In this document: one piece after another, positions 48,426-58,735 of the stretch | Layout: the number at the start of each line of letters is the position of its first letter | Numbering within the stretch: the stretch's first letter is position 1 | Assembly (NCBI GenBank): GCA_025060325.1 | Contig: JANXBW010000018.1 | Location: forward strand, 38,918 to 102,917 | Length of the DNA: 64,000 nucleotides | Source of the DNA: Thermoguttaceae bacterium | GTDB lineage: Bacteria > Planctomycetota > Planctomycetia > Pirellulales > Thermoguttaceae | Direction: 5' to 3' | The notes under the pieces: generated by a model | Databases searched by the model: none | Seen by the model: only the letters and a program-made list of their open reading frames with translations | What the model was told of the DNA's origin: nothing | Program-made: the position numbers and the translations under genes

Positions 48426-50387
48426 TTAATGATTTTCGAGTTTAGCCGCCAGGGCCTGAGCGCGGGCCTTAAGTTCCGGATTTGTGGCAATTTGAGCAAG
48501 AATTTGTACTGCCTCGCGACGCTTGACCGGGTCAATGTCAGAGAGATTCTCAGCGACAACCAGAGCTAGACTGACCGCCCGGTCACCAGTCGCCATTGCT
48601 TGGTGGGAAAACTCTGGGAGGGGCACTCCCATGCTCTTGGCCATCCGAAGAAGCCCTTCTTGAGCAAGTTGCCTTTCTTCGTCCCGCTCGGCCAAGCGGA
48701 GGCTTTGGGCATACATCCACAAACGATGACCGGCGGGCACGTCAAATTGCCGGGCAATGCGAAGGTATCCCCTAAGCGCACGCAGCCGGAAACGGGGGTC
48801 TTCCGCTTTTTCCGCCACTTCCAGCAGAATGGGTGCAGCCCCCGATCCCATCCATTGGCCTAAAATGCGGGTGATTAGGTCCTGATACCTGCTGTCCCAC
48901 ACCCACCGGCTCATCACCTTAAGGGCAGTGTCACTAGCGGTTAGGCCCAGCATTTCGATGACAAACGGGTGGAGCTCCGCCGGGGCTTCCTGAAGGCATG
49001 TTGTCAGCACGCGAGCTACTCTCTCCCGATCTACCGCACGCACGGTCACCACACGGATGGCCTCCTGAAGCACCGGGCGGTCTTCCGCCTTTTGTGGACG
49101 AATAAGTCGAGTGGTTAGCACGGAAAGATCGGAAGGTTCGATGACATGAGCCAGGGCAACGATGGCAGTGTGGCGGACCCTCTGCTCCGGCCAGTCAATA
49201 AGACGCTTTAATGGCCCTGCCGCTTCGGCGATCCTTCGTCGGCCGGCAAGCTCGATGAGAATTAGAAGCTTTGCTTCCTCGGACGCTTCGTCCGCCGCGT
49301 TGAGGGCAGAAACGATCTTTTCATTAACAACCGGATCGGGAAGTGTCGCCAGGCTTTCGCGGGCCACTGCGGAAAGCTGGCTCTCCCCGCTCAAAGCCGC
49401 AGTAAACAAAAGAGGGAACACACTGGCATCGCCAATTTTGCCAAGTGCCTTCATGGCTGCAACTTGCAAAGTAATATCTTCACTTTGAGCGCACTGGATG
49501 ACGGTCGGAAGGACATCCTTTATGCCCAGGTCGCCTAATAGTTCGAGGAGTAAGGCCTTGCGCTTGGCCGGTGTTTTGTCAACGATCGGAATCACCTGTT
49601 TTGCGACTTCTACCGGCGGCAGACTTCGGGCGACCTCAAGCCCAACGGCAAATGCCCCGGCGTCGCCTCGGAGCAACTCTGCTAGGCGGCTTGACCAATT
49701 TGTGCGATCAGCCAAGATCGCCGCTCGCTTGGCCGCCAGTCGAATGTGATCGGGCACAGGACTTGAGCTAACAAAATCGAGGATCTTAAGAGCGGCTTCT
49801 TGTTTACTTTCTTCCTGCAAAATTTCGGCGGCTTTAATTAACGCGCGGGCCACCGCGGGTCGAACCGTGGGGGAAGCCTCGTTAAGGGCTCCCATGAGGG
49901 CCGAGGTTGCCTCCTCGCTTGCTATGTTGCCGAGAGCTTCTGCCGCTGCCGCAGCAGTCTCCGGGTCCGCGCTGCCAAGTAAAGGAACCAGGGCGGAAAC
50001 GGCCTCGGTCTCGCGGCGAACGCCAAGCGATTGGATTGCCCCGATTCGTCGACTGCCGTCAAGCTTCGGCAAGGCATCCACAAGCACTCTCCCCGCCACT
50101 GGGTCCGGGATAGCCTCTAGCGCGATTCGTGCCGCATGAGAGAGATTCTCATCCGCGAAGAGAAGCTCTCCCAAAGCCGGTACAGCCGCCGGTGCGCCAA
50201 GCTGCCTAATTCGTTTACAGGCGCGAAGCTTTTCCATGTAGGGGGCATCGGAACGCAAAATCGCCACAAGCTGAGCCACCTCTTTTTCGGTAGACGTTTG
50301 CTCAGCATGGCACACCCAGATGCTGACGGTGGCTAAGATCGCGGCTGCCACGCGAGGACCAAATCTCCGGAAGCTACGACTTGTCAT
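48426..50387 (-). CDS. exported HEAT-repeat protein
   Basis: 653 residues from the ATG at 50385-50387. Signal peptide about 9-27 (VAAAILATVSIWVCHA). Almost the whole mature protein is helical repeats of ~30-35 residues with the HEAT/PBS-lyase-like signature (SLGVRRETEAVSALVPLLGSADP; ALGNIASEEATSALMGAL; ALGKIGDASVFPLL). No catalytic motif. Probably a binding scaffold, perhaps at the envelope. In Planctomycetes such proteins often accompany secreted dehydrogenases or sulfatases; the neighbours here do not help. Confidence 0.85.
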   Translation of the reverse strand: MTSRSFRRFGPRVAAAILATVSIWVCHAEQTSTEKEVAQLVAILRSDAPYMEKLRACKRIRQLGAPAAVPALGELLFADENLSHAARIALEAIPDPVAGRVLVDALPKLDGSRRIGAIQSLGVRRETEAVSALVPLLGSADPETAAAAAEALGNIASEEATSALMGALNEASPTVRPAVARALIKAAEILQEESKQEAALKILDFVSSSPVPDHIRLAAKRAAILADRTNWSSRLAELLRGDAGAFAVGLEVARSLPPVEVAKQVIPIVDKTPAKRKALLLELLGDLGIKDVLPTVIQCAQSEDITLQVAAMKALGKIGDASVFPLLFTAALSGESQLSAVARESLATLPDPVVNEKIVSALNAADEASEEAKLLILIELAGRRRIAEAAGPLKRLIDWPEQRVRHTAIVALAHVIEPSDLSVLTTRLIRPQKAEDRPVLQEAIRVVTVRAVDRERVARVLTTCLQEAPAELHPFVIEMLGLTASDTALKVMSRWVWDSRYQDLITRILGQWMGSGAAPILLEVAEKAEDPRFRLRALRGYLRIARQFDVPAGHRLWMYAQSLRLAERDEERQLAQEGLLRMAKSMGVPLPEFSHQAMATGDRAVSLALVVAENLSDIDPVKRREAVQILAQIATNPELKARAQALAAKLENH

Positions 50388-51716
50388 TACTGTCACTCCG
50401 CAATAAAGATAGGAAGGAAGTGCTTGGTGTTGTCCACGGGATTTTACTTGCAAAGGTTGCGGGGTAAGCGTCTAGGCCGAAGGCAAAGCCGCGCTGGCAT
50501 GGGCGAAGGGCGATATCTGTCGGTCTTTCTCTTTGGCCTGAGCCAGCTGGCGACGTACTCTGCGAAAGCTCTCCTACTAAAAGCTCTGCTACTGAGAAAG
50601 ACCTTGTTGCACGCCTTACCGGGTTATGGATTTAGCCGGATAGCCCCGCCTATGCGAGAAAAAGGCCGGCGGCCACAATTTGGGTATCCGGCACGCCAAG
50701 GTACTGCACGGATGTCACATATTTGGGCGATGGGTTCGTAATTTAGGGGCAAAATCCCCGATTTGTTCACGCGGTCGGTCGCGGTCAGCACGCCCAGGAA
50801 TAAATCGTGGTCGCTGGCTTTGGCGGGAAGTTGCTGCTCGGTATCGAGACTTGGTGGCCCCGAGCAAGTTGTCGTAAATCGGGAAGCGGGCACCACGGAA
50901 GGCACACATATGTCTTTTTTCCGCCAGTCGCACGAGGCGTCAACGACGGAAGGATCGGGGGCGAATCCGGGTGTCACTCGCGCGGCAACTGCCGGCACTC
51001 CGCAAAGCTTTCGCCGAAAGACACTGCCGTCAACCCAGCACGGACCCTGTTGCCCCTGAAAGCCCAAGCCTTTGATTACCTTCGTGAACAGCGGGCAGCT
51101 ATCGGGGCATCGCCCTTTTGCCGACTTGGTGTCTTATCTTTTGAGGTCAAAGCTTCGTCAACGCCTTGATCATCTTTAGGTCCCAGCTTGGTGGTAAGAA
51201 TGTCCGGCCCATACCTGGCTTTTCCCGAACCTATCTGATACACCCGCGACGGTTGAACCGCAAGTGGGAAATAAGTGCTTGAAGCAAAGTTGCCGGACTT
51301 TCGCGGCGCTAAGCAACGGATAGTTGACAGCACAAGGGGAGGAAATGCCGTTTCCGAGCAAGGCGACCTGATCGCGACTACATCCCAGCCGCCTTCCACT
51401 GGCTAGCTCCGAATACGCTCCTGCGGCTTGCCCAACTAAAAAAGACCGCCAGAAGTTTGCGGCACGGAGTTCCCGGCACAAATCCGCTCTGCGGAAAGCT
51501 GCATGATTCGGGCTCTAGAAGGCAGGAAGGGTCTTCCAAGTCGCGCTCCCCAACCGGGGATAAAAACACGATCCCAAAGGAGTTCCTCAGAGCAAGCCTC
51601 AGTAACGCCTGGAGACAACGAGAGTTTGTTATCGTAGTACAGTAATGGGGGTCGCGATCGGCTAAACGACACTGGTTAATGGACGTAAGCCCGTGCCGCA
51701 GTTGCAGTCTTTCTGT
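50388..51716. other. 1.3-kb gap
   Basis: Contains a 15-bp-period tandem repeat at 50565-50594 (AAAGCTCTCCTACTA / AAAGCTCTGCTACTG). No gene, terminator or RNA recognised otherwise. Confidence 0.4.
50565..50594. repeat. 15-bp tandem repeat, two copies
   Basis: Two adjacent 15-mers with 13 of 15 identical bases. Confidence 0.6.
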
Positions 51717-54014
51717 TTAATTATCCTGGACTTTTGCCACTTTAACCATAAGGCTAACCTTTCCCGTCTTGCCGGTGAGATCAATCACACCGGCTTTGTC
51801 AACAGGAACCGGTTGCTCGTCGATGGTTGCGGCCAAAATTTGCCAGCCCTGGGGTAACCGAAGGCGTAGGTAAGCCCTCTCCGGGACTTCCCGAGGCATC
51901 TCAACCCAGCCTACTATTTGCCCCTTCCCCAGCTCGGCTTGAACAACGAGGGAAATCGGGCCAAAGGCGGGTGGCATCGCCGTTAGGCGCAGGGCGCCAC
52001 CGTCAGCAAGCCACTGTCTTGGGGTGGCAAATAAAAGCCGCAACATCTCCGGCCTGCCAACGTCGTTAAGATCCCAATGTTGAACGAGCAGATACCGGAG
52101 CATCCACAAGAAGAAGGCATTGGAGGCCGAGTTAGGAGGTAGGTACATTGGCCGACCAAACTGGTCGAGCAGTTTAAGGCCGGTTCCTTCCGCTCCAACA
52201 AATGTATCGGGGGTTAGGCCCTGCGCCCATTTTCCGTAGAAGATTACCAACACTTAATCGACCTCGTCAGTTCGAAGTTGGTGCAGCACATATCCAAGGA
52301 TATAAAGGTCGTCCACAGTATCGGTGTTGGCAAAAAGGCCGGAATGTTGATCGAAACGCAAGAGCCCCATACACAGTCCCCCTCGCGTGTGCAAATAGTC
52401 AACTATCCATTGGCTAAGCTCAGGCTCTCGGTCGAACACACCAGATTGCAACATGTAGTTACTCATGAGCACCCAATAGCTCCCCACTATCGTGGCAGTA
52501 AGGTGAGAGTAAGCCTTCTCCCCGCCCAACAGGGCAATCAGGACAAAAGGGGGCTCCGAAGAATGGTCCACAATTTGACGGGCTGCCCTAATAATCGCTT
52601 GCCGGAAGGAGTGGGCGAATTAGACAATTTCGGCGTTACTCTCGCCAAGCTCCTCCAGTACTGCGGCCAAGTCCCGCCCGGCCCGCCAGCGCTTGGCGTC
52701 GGTGCTCAGGCTGTACACTTTGGTGTTTATGTCGCCACAATAGGCCTCCTTGGGCAAAAGGCCGGACGAAGACTCGCGGTTAGTCATGATCGGCTCAAGC
52801 TCCGGTCGCCAAAGTGACTCGGTAGCGCGGACAAATTCGCGATCTTGGGTCAGCCAGTAGTAGCGGGCAAGCAACTGAGGCTTAAACGCTGCGTTGTGAA
52901 AACGAAGATAGGGCTGCTGACTGAAGGCAAAAAGATCCCCAGCAAAAGGCTTGGCGATCTCGGTAAGACCGTACATGAGTAAGGCTTGAACAGGCGTTCC
53001 GAATTCAACCGCATACGTCCTTGCGTAGGCGTTCTGGGCGCTGTAATTCATGTGGTCGTTTTCAGCAATCATGAGAAGGGCCACCAAAAGTGCACGCGAC
53101 GCATGCTGTACACGAGCTTCGGGAACCTCGACGGCGGCCCCTTGTGCAAGAAGTTTTTGCCAAGCGTCAAGACGCTGCTAGCGTTCTTTGTCGTATAGAT
53201 CATTGGTTAGGGAAGAAGGCAAGGCACTGGTCGGGGCGGGCGCGGTGAAAATCGCAAGAAAAACGCCCTTTCCGCGTTTTAGCGTCGTGATCAAAGCCGA
53301 TTCGGTCGCATTCCAGTGCCAGTGGTCGCTTGTCCACACAAGGACTTGACCACTTTGAGATAGCAAGCGAGTCCCTGCCCACGTGAGCGGAAAGTTACTG
53401 CGGAGTTGAGCGCGCAACTCGAGCTTGTTGCCGGAGACAAGTCGAAAACATACGAAAGCAACACCATGTGCCCGGGCCAAGTCGCTTACCCCAGCGAAAA
53501 CTTCTTCCTAAATAATTCCCTGATTGGTTTGGTACCGAAGGTGTGCGATGGGCAACCATCCTTCGGCAAAACGTGGCCCATCGAGCTTGGCCAATTGCTC
53601 GCCGAAGGGCTCTTTTGCGGGACCTACGGCAAAATAAACAGGTTCCCCTATTTCATGCCAAGCATCATGGTTAGCGCGGGCGTTGACAGCGCTTCCGTTA
53701 CTAACAAACCGCACCTTTAGGCGATTACATGCGGCACTAAGAACGATCGGGTAATGCCGATATTCTGCGTGCACATAGCGGAGGGGCAGAAGAAGCTGGG
53801 CGAAAAACTCGTATGTGGGACCTTCCGGCCGGGCGATGGCTGCTTCTCCTCACAGGTCCCTGCCAGATGGGTGCACCTCGGCTAGGGACGGAAGTGCCCT
53901 TCCCTTCGCATGGTCATCCTCGCCAGCGTCAAGACCCTCGGCAAAAAGCACTGTGGCAATGAGCGAACTGATCGCGAGTGCTTATAACACAGCGACCAAC
54001 CGGAAGGTAAACAT
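51717..54014 (-). pseudogene. exported protein gene interrupted by six in-frame stop codons, no frameshift
   Basis: One continuous ~766-codon frame. The N-terminus MFTFRLVAVL(stop)ALAISSLIATVLFA is a signal peptide. Stops lie at 53982-53984 (TAA), 53850-53852 (TGA), 53508-53510 and 53178-53180 (TAG), 52620-52622 and 52254-52256 (TAA); the natural end is the TAA at 51717-51719. All segments are in the same frame and read on smoothly across the stops (for example DKER-stop-QRLDAWQKLL). The central part is alpha-helical with aromatic-rich turns (LLMIAENDHMNYSAQNAY; LARYYWLTQDREF), suggesting an (alpha/alpha)-barrel hydrolase-like fold, and the end is a beta-sandwich (LRLRLPQGWQILAATI). No family named with certainty. 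Most likely a decaying gene; suppression or recoding is the alternative. Confidence 0.75.
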
Positions 54015-54542
54015 GCCCTTGGATCCGGCCAGCTTCTCCCCATTTTCCGTGTGTTTACAGAATGTTAGTCAATAGTGCGCAAGGAAGAGGCCGCTTTAAA
54101 TTTTGCATACCCACCAGTCCCAGTGCTCGGCTGGGGCCGGAAAGCCGGTTGCCTCGCCTTGCCGGGAGGGATAAATCAACGACCGTACAGCTATCTTTGA
54201 AGACCCTCTGGATGATGTGGCGGCTCAAGGAGATGAGAGCCTGGCAGCCGGTTAGCTGGGGTTTTCGGTGGTCTCAAGCGGATAAAGGATTGCCGGAGAG
54301 GCCTACCGAGGTACGTTCCACACAGCGGAGGCGGTTCGGTGCGGACCTGAAGCGCCGGAGCAGAACTGGCCTTTCCCCAGCTTTCAAACGCTCCAACGGG
54401 GTGGCACACCCTTTACGCCACGAGCGACTAGCCCAGATTAAGATCGCGGCTTGCGGGCCGGCCTGTTAGGACTCGGCAGGGAAAAGATCCCGCGGGCCGC
54501 ATAAATCGGCCTACGTGTGGTAAAGCCTCCAGCTCTGACATT
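54015..54542. other. gap between the Gfo/Idh/MocA gene and the six-stop gene
   Basis: No gene, promoter or terminator recognised. The two flanking genes are on the same strand. Confidence 0.4.
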
Positions 54543-55895
54543 CTACACCTGCCACGGCGGCCGCATCGCCCGGCGGCGTAGCCGATTTGCCTCATCGTCG
54601 TTGATGAATTGCTCCTTCTGAGGATCCCAGCGGAGCTTTCGGCCGATCCAATGGGCAATGCATCCAAGGTGGGATACGATCGTCGAGCGGCACCCGCTTG
54701 CCACATCCGCCACAGGACGTCGACGCGTGCGGATGGCATCAAGCCAGTTGCGATGGTGATTTCCCACCGCTTGGCTGTGGTCATAACGCGCTAAGTAGCT
54801 TTCGATCAACCCCGGCGGATAAGCCTGGAGGAACCCCTGTCGGCCGACATGGATCCAGCCGTCTTCGCCCACATAAAGGGCCCCAAACGGCTGAATCGTC
54901 GTGTTGACGTCCCAATCCGGTGGGATGTCATGGTGCCGCGGGTCTAGCTTGGGAAGAACCTCCAGAATCGTACCCGTGGCATACCGATACGTGAGGTACG
55001 GCACTTCGCCCGTTTCCGGCGGGATCACCTCCACCGGACCGCTTTCGTCCATATCAAGGGCCCACTGCACGACGTCAAAAGCATGAACGGCGTTACTGGT
55101 GAGGTTGCCGCCACCGAAATCGCGGCAAAAGTGCCAAGGCACAACATGCTTAGGGGGCCCATAATGATGAAACTGGCTATTGAACGGTCGCCACGGGGCA
55201 GGCCCCAGCCACAAATCCCAGTCGAGCCCTTCGGGCACTGGCTCAGCGGGCAAGTCCACATCGCTACTTGTCCCGGGAAAGTTGACATAGACATTCTTAA
55301 CTTTGCCCAGCGCACCTTGGCGGACCAGTTGACAAGCCAGCCCAAACTCCGGCGCGCTCCGCTGTTGCAGCCCCGTCTGGAAGACGCGTCCGTACCGGCG
55401 GACAGCCTGAACCATCGCTCGTGCCTCGTGGATGGTCAGCGAGATGGGCTTTTCGCAATAGATGTCTTTGCCTGCCTCGGCTGCCAGCACAGTCGCCACT
55501 GCGTGCCAGTTGTCCCCTGTGGCGATGACAACGGCGTCGATGTCTTCCCGAGCAAGCAGTTGCCGAAGATCGTTGTAAGCTTCACAGCCGCGGTATGTTC
55601 CACTGCGACGTTCGGCGGCATACGCCTCCAGCACCATTTGCTGGGCATTTTCCCGCCGCCAGCGGTCCACATCACACACCGCAAGAACCTGAACATCAGG
55701 ATACTTAAGGAACCAGGCTAAATGTCCACGTCCCATCATTCCCAGGCCTATGAATCCAAGAGTGATCCGCTCGCTCGGTGCCGTGTGGATCTGGCCCCTT
55801 AGGCCAACTGACCAGGAAAATGTGGATGCCGTCGCAAGCGAAGCACCGTGGAGGAATTGCCGGCGCGAAATTGCTTTTATCAACGGCTTACTCAT
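54543..55895 (-). CDS. Tat-exported Gfo/Idh/MocA-family oxidoreductase
   Basis: 450 residues from the ATG at 55893-55895, with GAGGAAGG upstream. Twin-arginine signal ISRRQFLHGASLATAS. Rossmann motif ITLGFIGLGMMGRGHL near 48, then the hallmark YCEKPIS around 140 (catalytic Lys), and the C-terminal alpha/beta domain with GGGNLTSNAVHAFDVVQWAL. These enzymes oxidise or reduce sugars with a tightly bound NAD(P); the exported Tat type is strongly expanded in Planctomycetes. Substrate unknown. It lies ~530 bp upstream of the six-stop gene on the same strand. Confidence 0.93.
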   Translation of the reverse strand: MSKPLIKAISRRQFLHGASLATASTFSWSVGLRGQIHTAPSERITLGFIGLGMMGRGHLAWFLKYPDVQVLAVCDVDRWRRENAQQMVLEAYAAERRSGTYRGCEAYNDLRQLLAREDIDAVVIATGDNWHAVATVLAAEAGKDIYCEKPISLTIHEARAMVQAVRRYGRVFQTGLQQRSAPEFGLACQLVRQGALGKVKNVYVNFPGTSSDVDLPAEPVPEGLDWDLWLGPAPWRPFNSQFHHYGPPKHVVPWHFCRDFGGGNLTSNAVHAFDVVQWALDMDESGPVEVIPPETGEVPYLTYRYATGTILEVLPKLDPRHHDIPPDWDVNTTIQPFGALYVGEDGWIHVGRQGFLQAYPPGLIESYLARYDHSQAVGNHHRNWLDAIRTRRRPVADVASGCRSTIVSHLGCIAHWIGRKLRWDPQKEQFINDDEANRLRRRAMRPPWQV

Positions 55896-56425
55896 GAGCA
55901 CCTTCCTCAGCGTTTAGGAGCACTTGGCTCTTCCTGCTTTGCAATCACTCTGGCGTGTGAGGCCATCTGCCGCGAATCACCCGGGGCACCTACTTGCTCC
56001 CGGATGCGCTCTTCGGACTATGGAGTTTCCTCCAACGACGTTGGCCGTGGCCAGCTTGGCCGAAGAGAGCTTCGGTTATTCACAAACAAAGAAACCGCTT
56101 AGCTTAAGGCGGACGGTTTGCCAAGTAGGGGACTGGCCGTTTGCTCGCCCTTTTAGCGGGGAAAATTGCTCTCCTTGCTTGAAACCCGTTACGCCGTTAA
56201 GGGCGCCCTCTGTTGACGTGGCCTGGCAAACTACTTTCTGCGTGATATTCTTTTTGGGCCTGTGATGCGCGGGTGTCAAGCAAGAGCGGCCTTGTCTAGG
56301 GAGAAAAAGCTCTGGAAAAGGGACGAAAAAAAACACGAAGAGGCCCGGCTTTGGGCGATCACGTACCTGAGGATGGATGAGCGGGGAAATTATCCGGCGG
56401 ACCTGGTGAACCAGAAGAAAATCTC
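55896..56425. other. gap between the oxidoreductase and CheY-like genes
   Basis: Short frames only; nothing supported. Confidence 0.4.
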
Positions 56426-56821
56426 TTAACAGGCAGCGAAAGCTGCTTCGTAGCACCGTTCGACCGTTTCGCGGAGTTGTTCGGGCAGGAAGGGCTTGGC
56501 AACAAAGTCGAACGCACCCCTGCGTATTGCCTCGGAAATAAGCTTGGTTTGGCTTAGTGCGCTGACGACAACCACCCGAGCCTTAGGATCGCGCTCCAAG
56601 ATCCGCTGCAGGGCAAACAGGCCGTCCATCTCCGGCATGACAATGTCCATAGTGACAACTGCCGGCCGAAGGCGGAAATATGCGTCGATAGCCTCCTGGC
56701 CATTAGCGGCTTCGCCCACGATCTGCCAACCGGAGCTACTGAGGATCTCTCCGATCATTCGCCGCATAAGAAGCGAGTCGTCAGCAATCAGCACCGTCTT
56801 GGGGGGCGTTCGGTTTGCCAT
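56426..56821 (-). CDS. single-domain CheY-like response regulator
   Basis: 131 residues, receiver domain only. Acidic pair Asp14-Asp15 (LIADDSLLMRR), phospho-acceptor Asp59 in TMDIVMPEMDG, the Ser/Thr switch in VVSALS, and Lys109 in FVAKPF. No output domain, so it acts by protein contact in the manner of CheY, or in a phosphorelay. No kinase gene nearby. A short hydrophobic C-terminal tail (AAFAAC) follows the last helix. Confidence 0.93.
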   Translation of the reverse strand: MANRTPPKTVLIADDSLLMRRMIGEILSSSGWQIVGEAANGQEAIDAYFRLRPAVVTMDIVMPEMDGLFALQRILERDPKARVVVVSALSQTKLISEAIRRGAFDFVAKPFLPEQLRETVERCYEAAFAAC

Positions 56822-57707
56822 TGTCGCACCCTTCGTGCCGGCTTGTTCTGTCTGCTGCAGCTAGTTGCCCAAAAACTTCGTGTAAACGGCTTGAATATGG
56901 TGGCCGGCCTCAATACATAGACTTCTTCCTGGCCGCGGGGATTTTTCAGGATTATCTGTGGACAAATACTCGCAGTATGAGGTTGCGTAGCTGGGCGAAA
57001 TTAACCTTATCGATGGGTCCACAGCGACGCGAAGTTATCGGTTTGCCCATCCCAATGTTAGCTTAGGTTGCAAAACGGGCAGGAAACGTCCGGAAACGGT
57101 GCACAGGAAGGTCGTCAGTTGTTGGGTTCCTGCGAATTGGGCTGGCTGTACCGGTTTTAGGGGTGTGGAGCAAGGAGGAAAAGGCTCGTAGCTTCCTAGA
57201 CGGGCAGCAGCCTACTCCAAATGTGGGGTACTGGCCGAGTGATAAACCGTCTTGTCTGGCGTTCCCGCAGCACAAGCGGGAGATATTCCGAACGAGCTCC
57301 CTTGCCCGGCCGCCCCCTTCTCCCGCAGTGGACAGTTGAGCTCAAGCGGAAAAACACAGGTGCTATCCCAAAAGAGCCAGGGTTACGCGGTTAGGGAAGA
57401 GAACCGGCCAGCGGCATCGGGCTCCCTGTTGGTCGTAGCCGGTTAGGTCGCGCAAGAGCTCTTACGGTTATAGGAGCGCCTCAAGATCGCCAAGATTTTC
57501 CAGTCGACTTCCAATCGGGTAAGGGCGGCGGCCAGGTGATTGGGGGCCGTTACGGGCGATATGCCTCCGCAGGAAGGCCGACTAAGTGGGTCAGCCACGC
57601 AAGACCCTGGAAATCTTGTAAAATGGGCGGCTATACGCGAAGGTAGAATTAAGAAAGCTGAAGGCGACGATTTTCCCGGTAGTCACCCCCCATTGGCGGA
57701 GCAGGAA
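56822..57707. other. long gap upstream of the NuoE-like gene
   Basis: No gene supported. A DnaA-box-like TTATCTGTGGACAA near 56952 is isolated, so I do not call an origin. Frames in this stretch look random. Confidence 0.4.
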
Positions 57708-58310
57708 ATGAACACTCTCCCGAAGTTAAACAAGGTGGACACCAGCCAAAGCCCGCCACCTCAGCCGGTGACATGCGCCTGCGGAGAGGCTTCCGAAGAG
57801 GAGAAAATTGCTCAACTTAATGACATTCTCCGGCAGTACCGGAACGTATCTGGGGCGCTCATCCCCGTTCTGCAAATTGCTCAGGCGATCTTCGGGTATC
57901 TCCCAGAGCATGTCCTGCGGATCATCGCCAAAAACCTCAACAAGTCACTGAGCGAGGTGGCCGGGGTGGTCACCTTTTATTCCTTCTTTAATACCGTCCC
58001 TCGCGGGAAGCACACCATCCGAGTGTGTTTAGGGACGGCTTGCTACGTGCGCGGCGGCAAACAAATCTTGGCGGCCTTGAAACAAGAGTTGGGAATTGAC
58101 GTCGGCGAGACCACCCCGGACCGAGTCTTCTCCTTGGACGCGGCTCGCTGCTTTGGAGCTTGCGGTTTGGCCCCGGTTATTATGGTCGATGACAATGTTC
58201 ATCAACGAGTGAAGGTATCCAGGTTGGCCCAGATCCTAGATGCCTATAGAAACCCCGACAAGTCGGGTTCCCGAGAGACTCCCTCACCGAGCGAGCGGGA
58301 AAAGCGTTAG
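57708..58310 (+). CDS. NuoE/HndA-like [2Fe-2S] NADH-dehydrogenase subunit
   Basis: 200 residues from the ATG at 57708. An N-terminal extension of ~28 residues contains two Cys (CAC) before the helical domain EEEKIAQLNDILRQYRN. The thioredoxin-like [2Fe-2S] ligands are Cys107, Cys112, Cys148 and Cys152 (CLGTAC; CFGAC), the NuoE/24-kDa pattern. It pairs with the NuoF-type fusion protein encoded 425 bp downstream. No other complex I subunits (NuoG, membrane arm) are in the window, so this is more likely part of a soluble NAD-linked complex (hydrogenase- or formate-dehydrogenase-type). The gap suggests it may not be a tight operon. Confidence 0.88.
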   Translation: MNTLPKLNKVDTSQSPPPQPVTCACGEASEEEKIAQLNDILRQYRNVSGALIPVLQIAQAIFGYLPEHVLRIIAKNLNKSLSEVAGVVTFYSFFNTVPRGKHTIRVCLGTACYVRGGKQILAALKQELGIDVGETTPDRVFSLDAARCFGACGLAPVIMVDDNVHQRVKVSRLAQILDAYRNPDKSGSRETPSPSEREKR

Positions 58311-58735
58311 CCGGCCCAGCCTCCAAGAACATCCCGAGTGCCCACCAACCGTTGAGGCGGGCCCCGGGAAATTACCCGTAAGAGCTTCCGGTCAAGAAGC
58401 CTCCTACTATTAGGATCCAGGGAATTTTCGGAGGGATGAAAAAGGGCGAGATGGCTTTTCGGTCGGCGCCAGGCTGCCCGCTTGAAAGGGCCAGTGCAAT
58501 GGCCTAAAGATGCCGAGCGTGCTTGCCCCCGAGGTTCTTCAGGACCTTGCTGGACTTTGACCGTGAACACGCCTCGGGCTTAAGCATGGGCGCACGTCCG
58601 GGTTTTTGGAAGCGCTTCTATCGTTGCGGCATACGGACTGAAGCTTAGTTCGCCTTCCCACCGTGGTATTTTGTCGACGAGGTGTGTGGGCTCTCAAGTT
58701 AACTAGTGTGCACACTTTTGCCCTAAAGAAAAGCC
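58311..58735. other. gap between NuoE-like and NuoF-like genes
   Basis: Unusually long for functionally linked subunits. No gene, no clear terminator or promoter recognised. Confidence 0.4.

Noticed and set aside
51717..53774. Five separate small genes on the minus strand
   Set aside because: All are in the same frame, abut in-frame stops, and together form one protein with a single signal peptide; treated as one broken gene.
56952..56965. DnaA-box-like sequence and possible origin
   Set aside because: A single imperfect box without clustering, AT-rich unwinding region or dnaA nearby.
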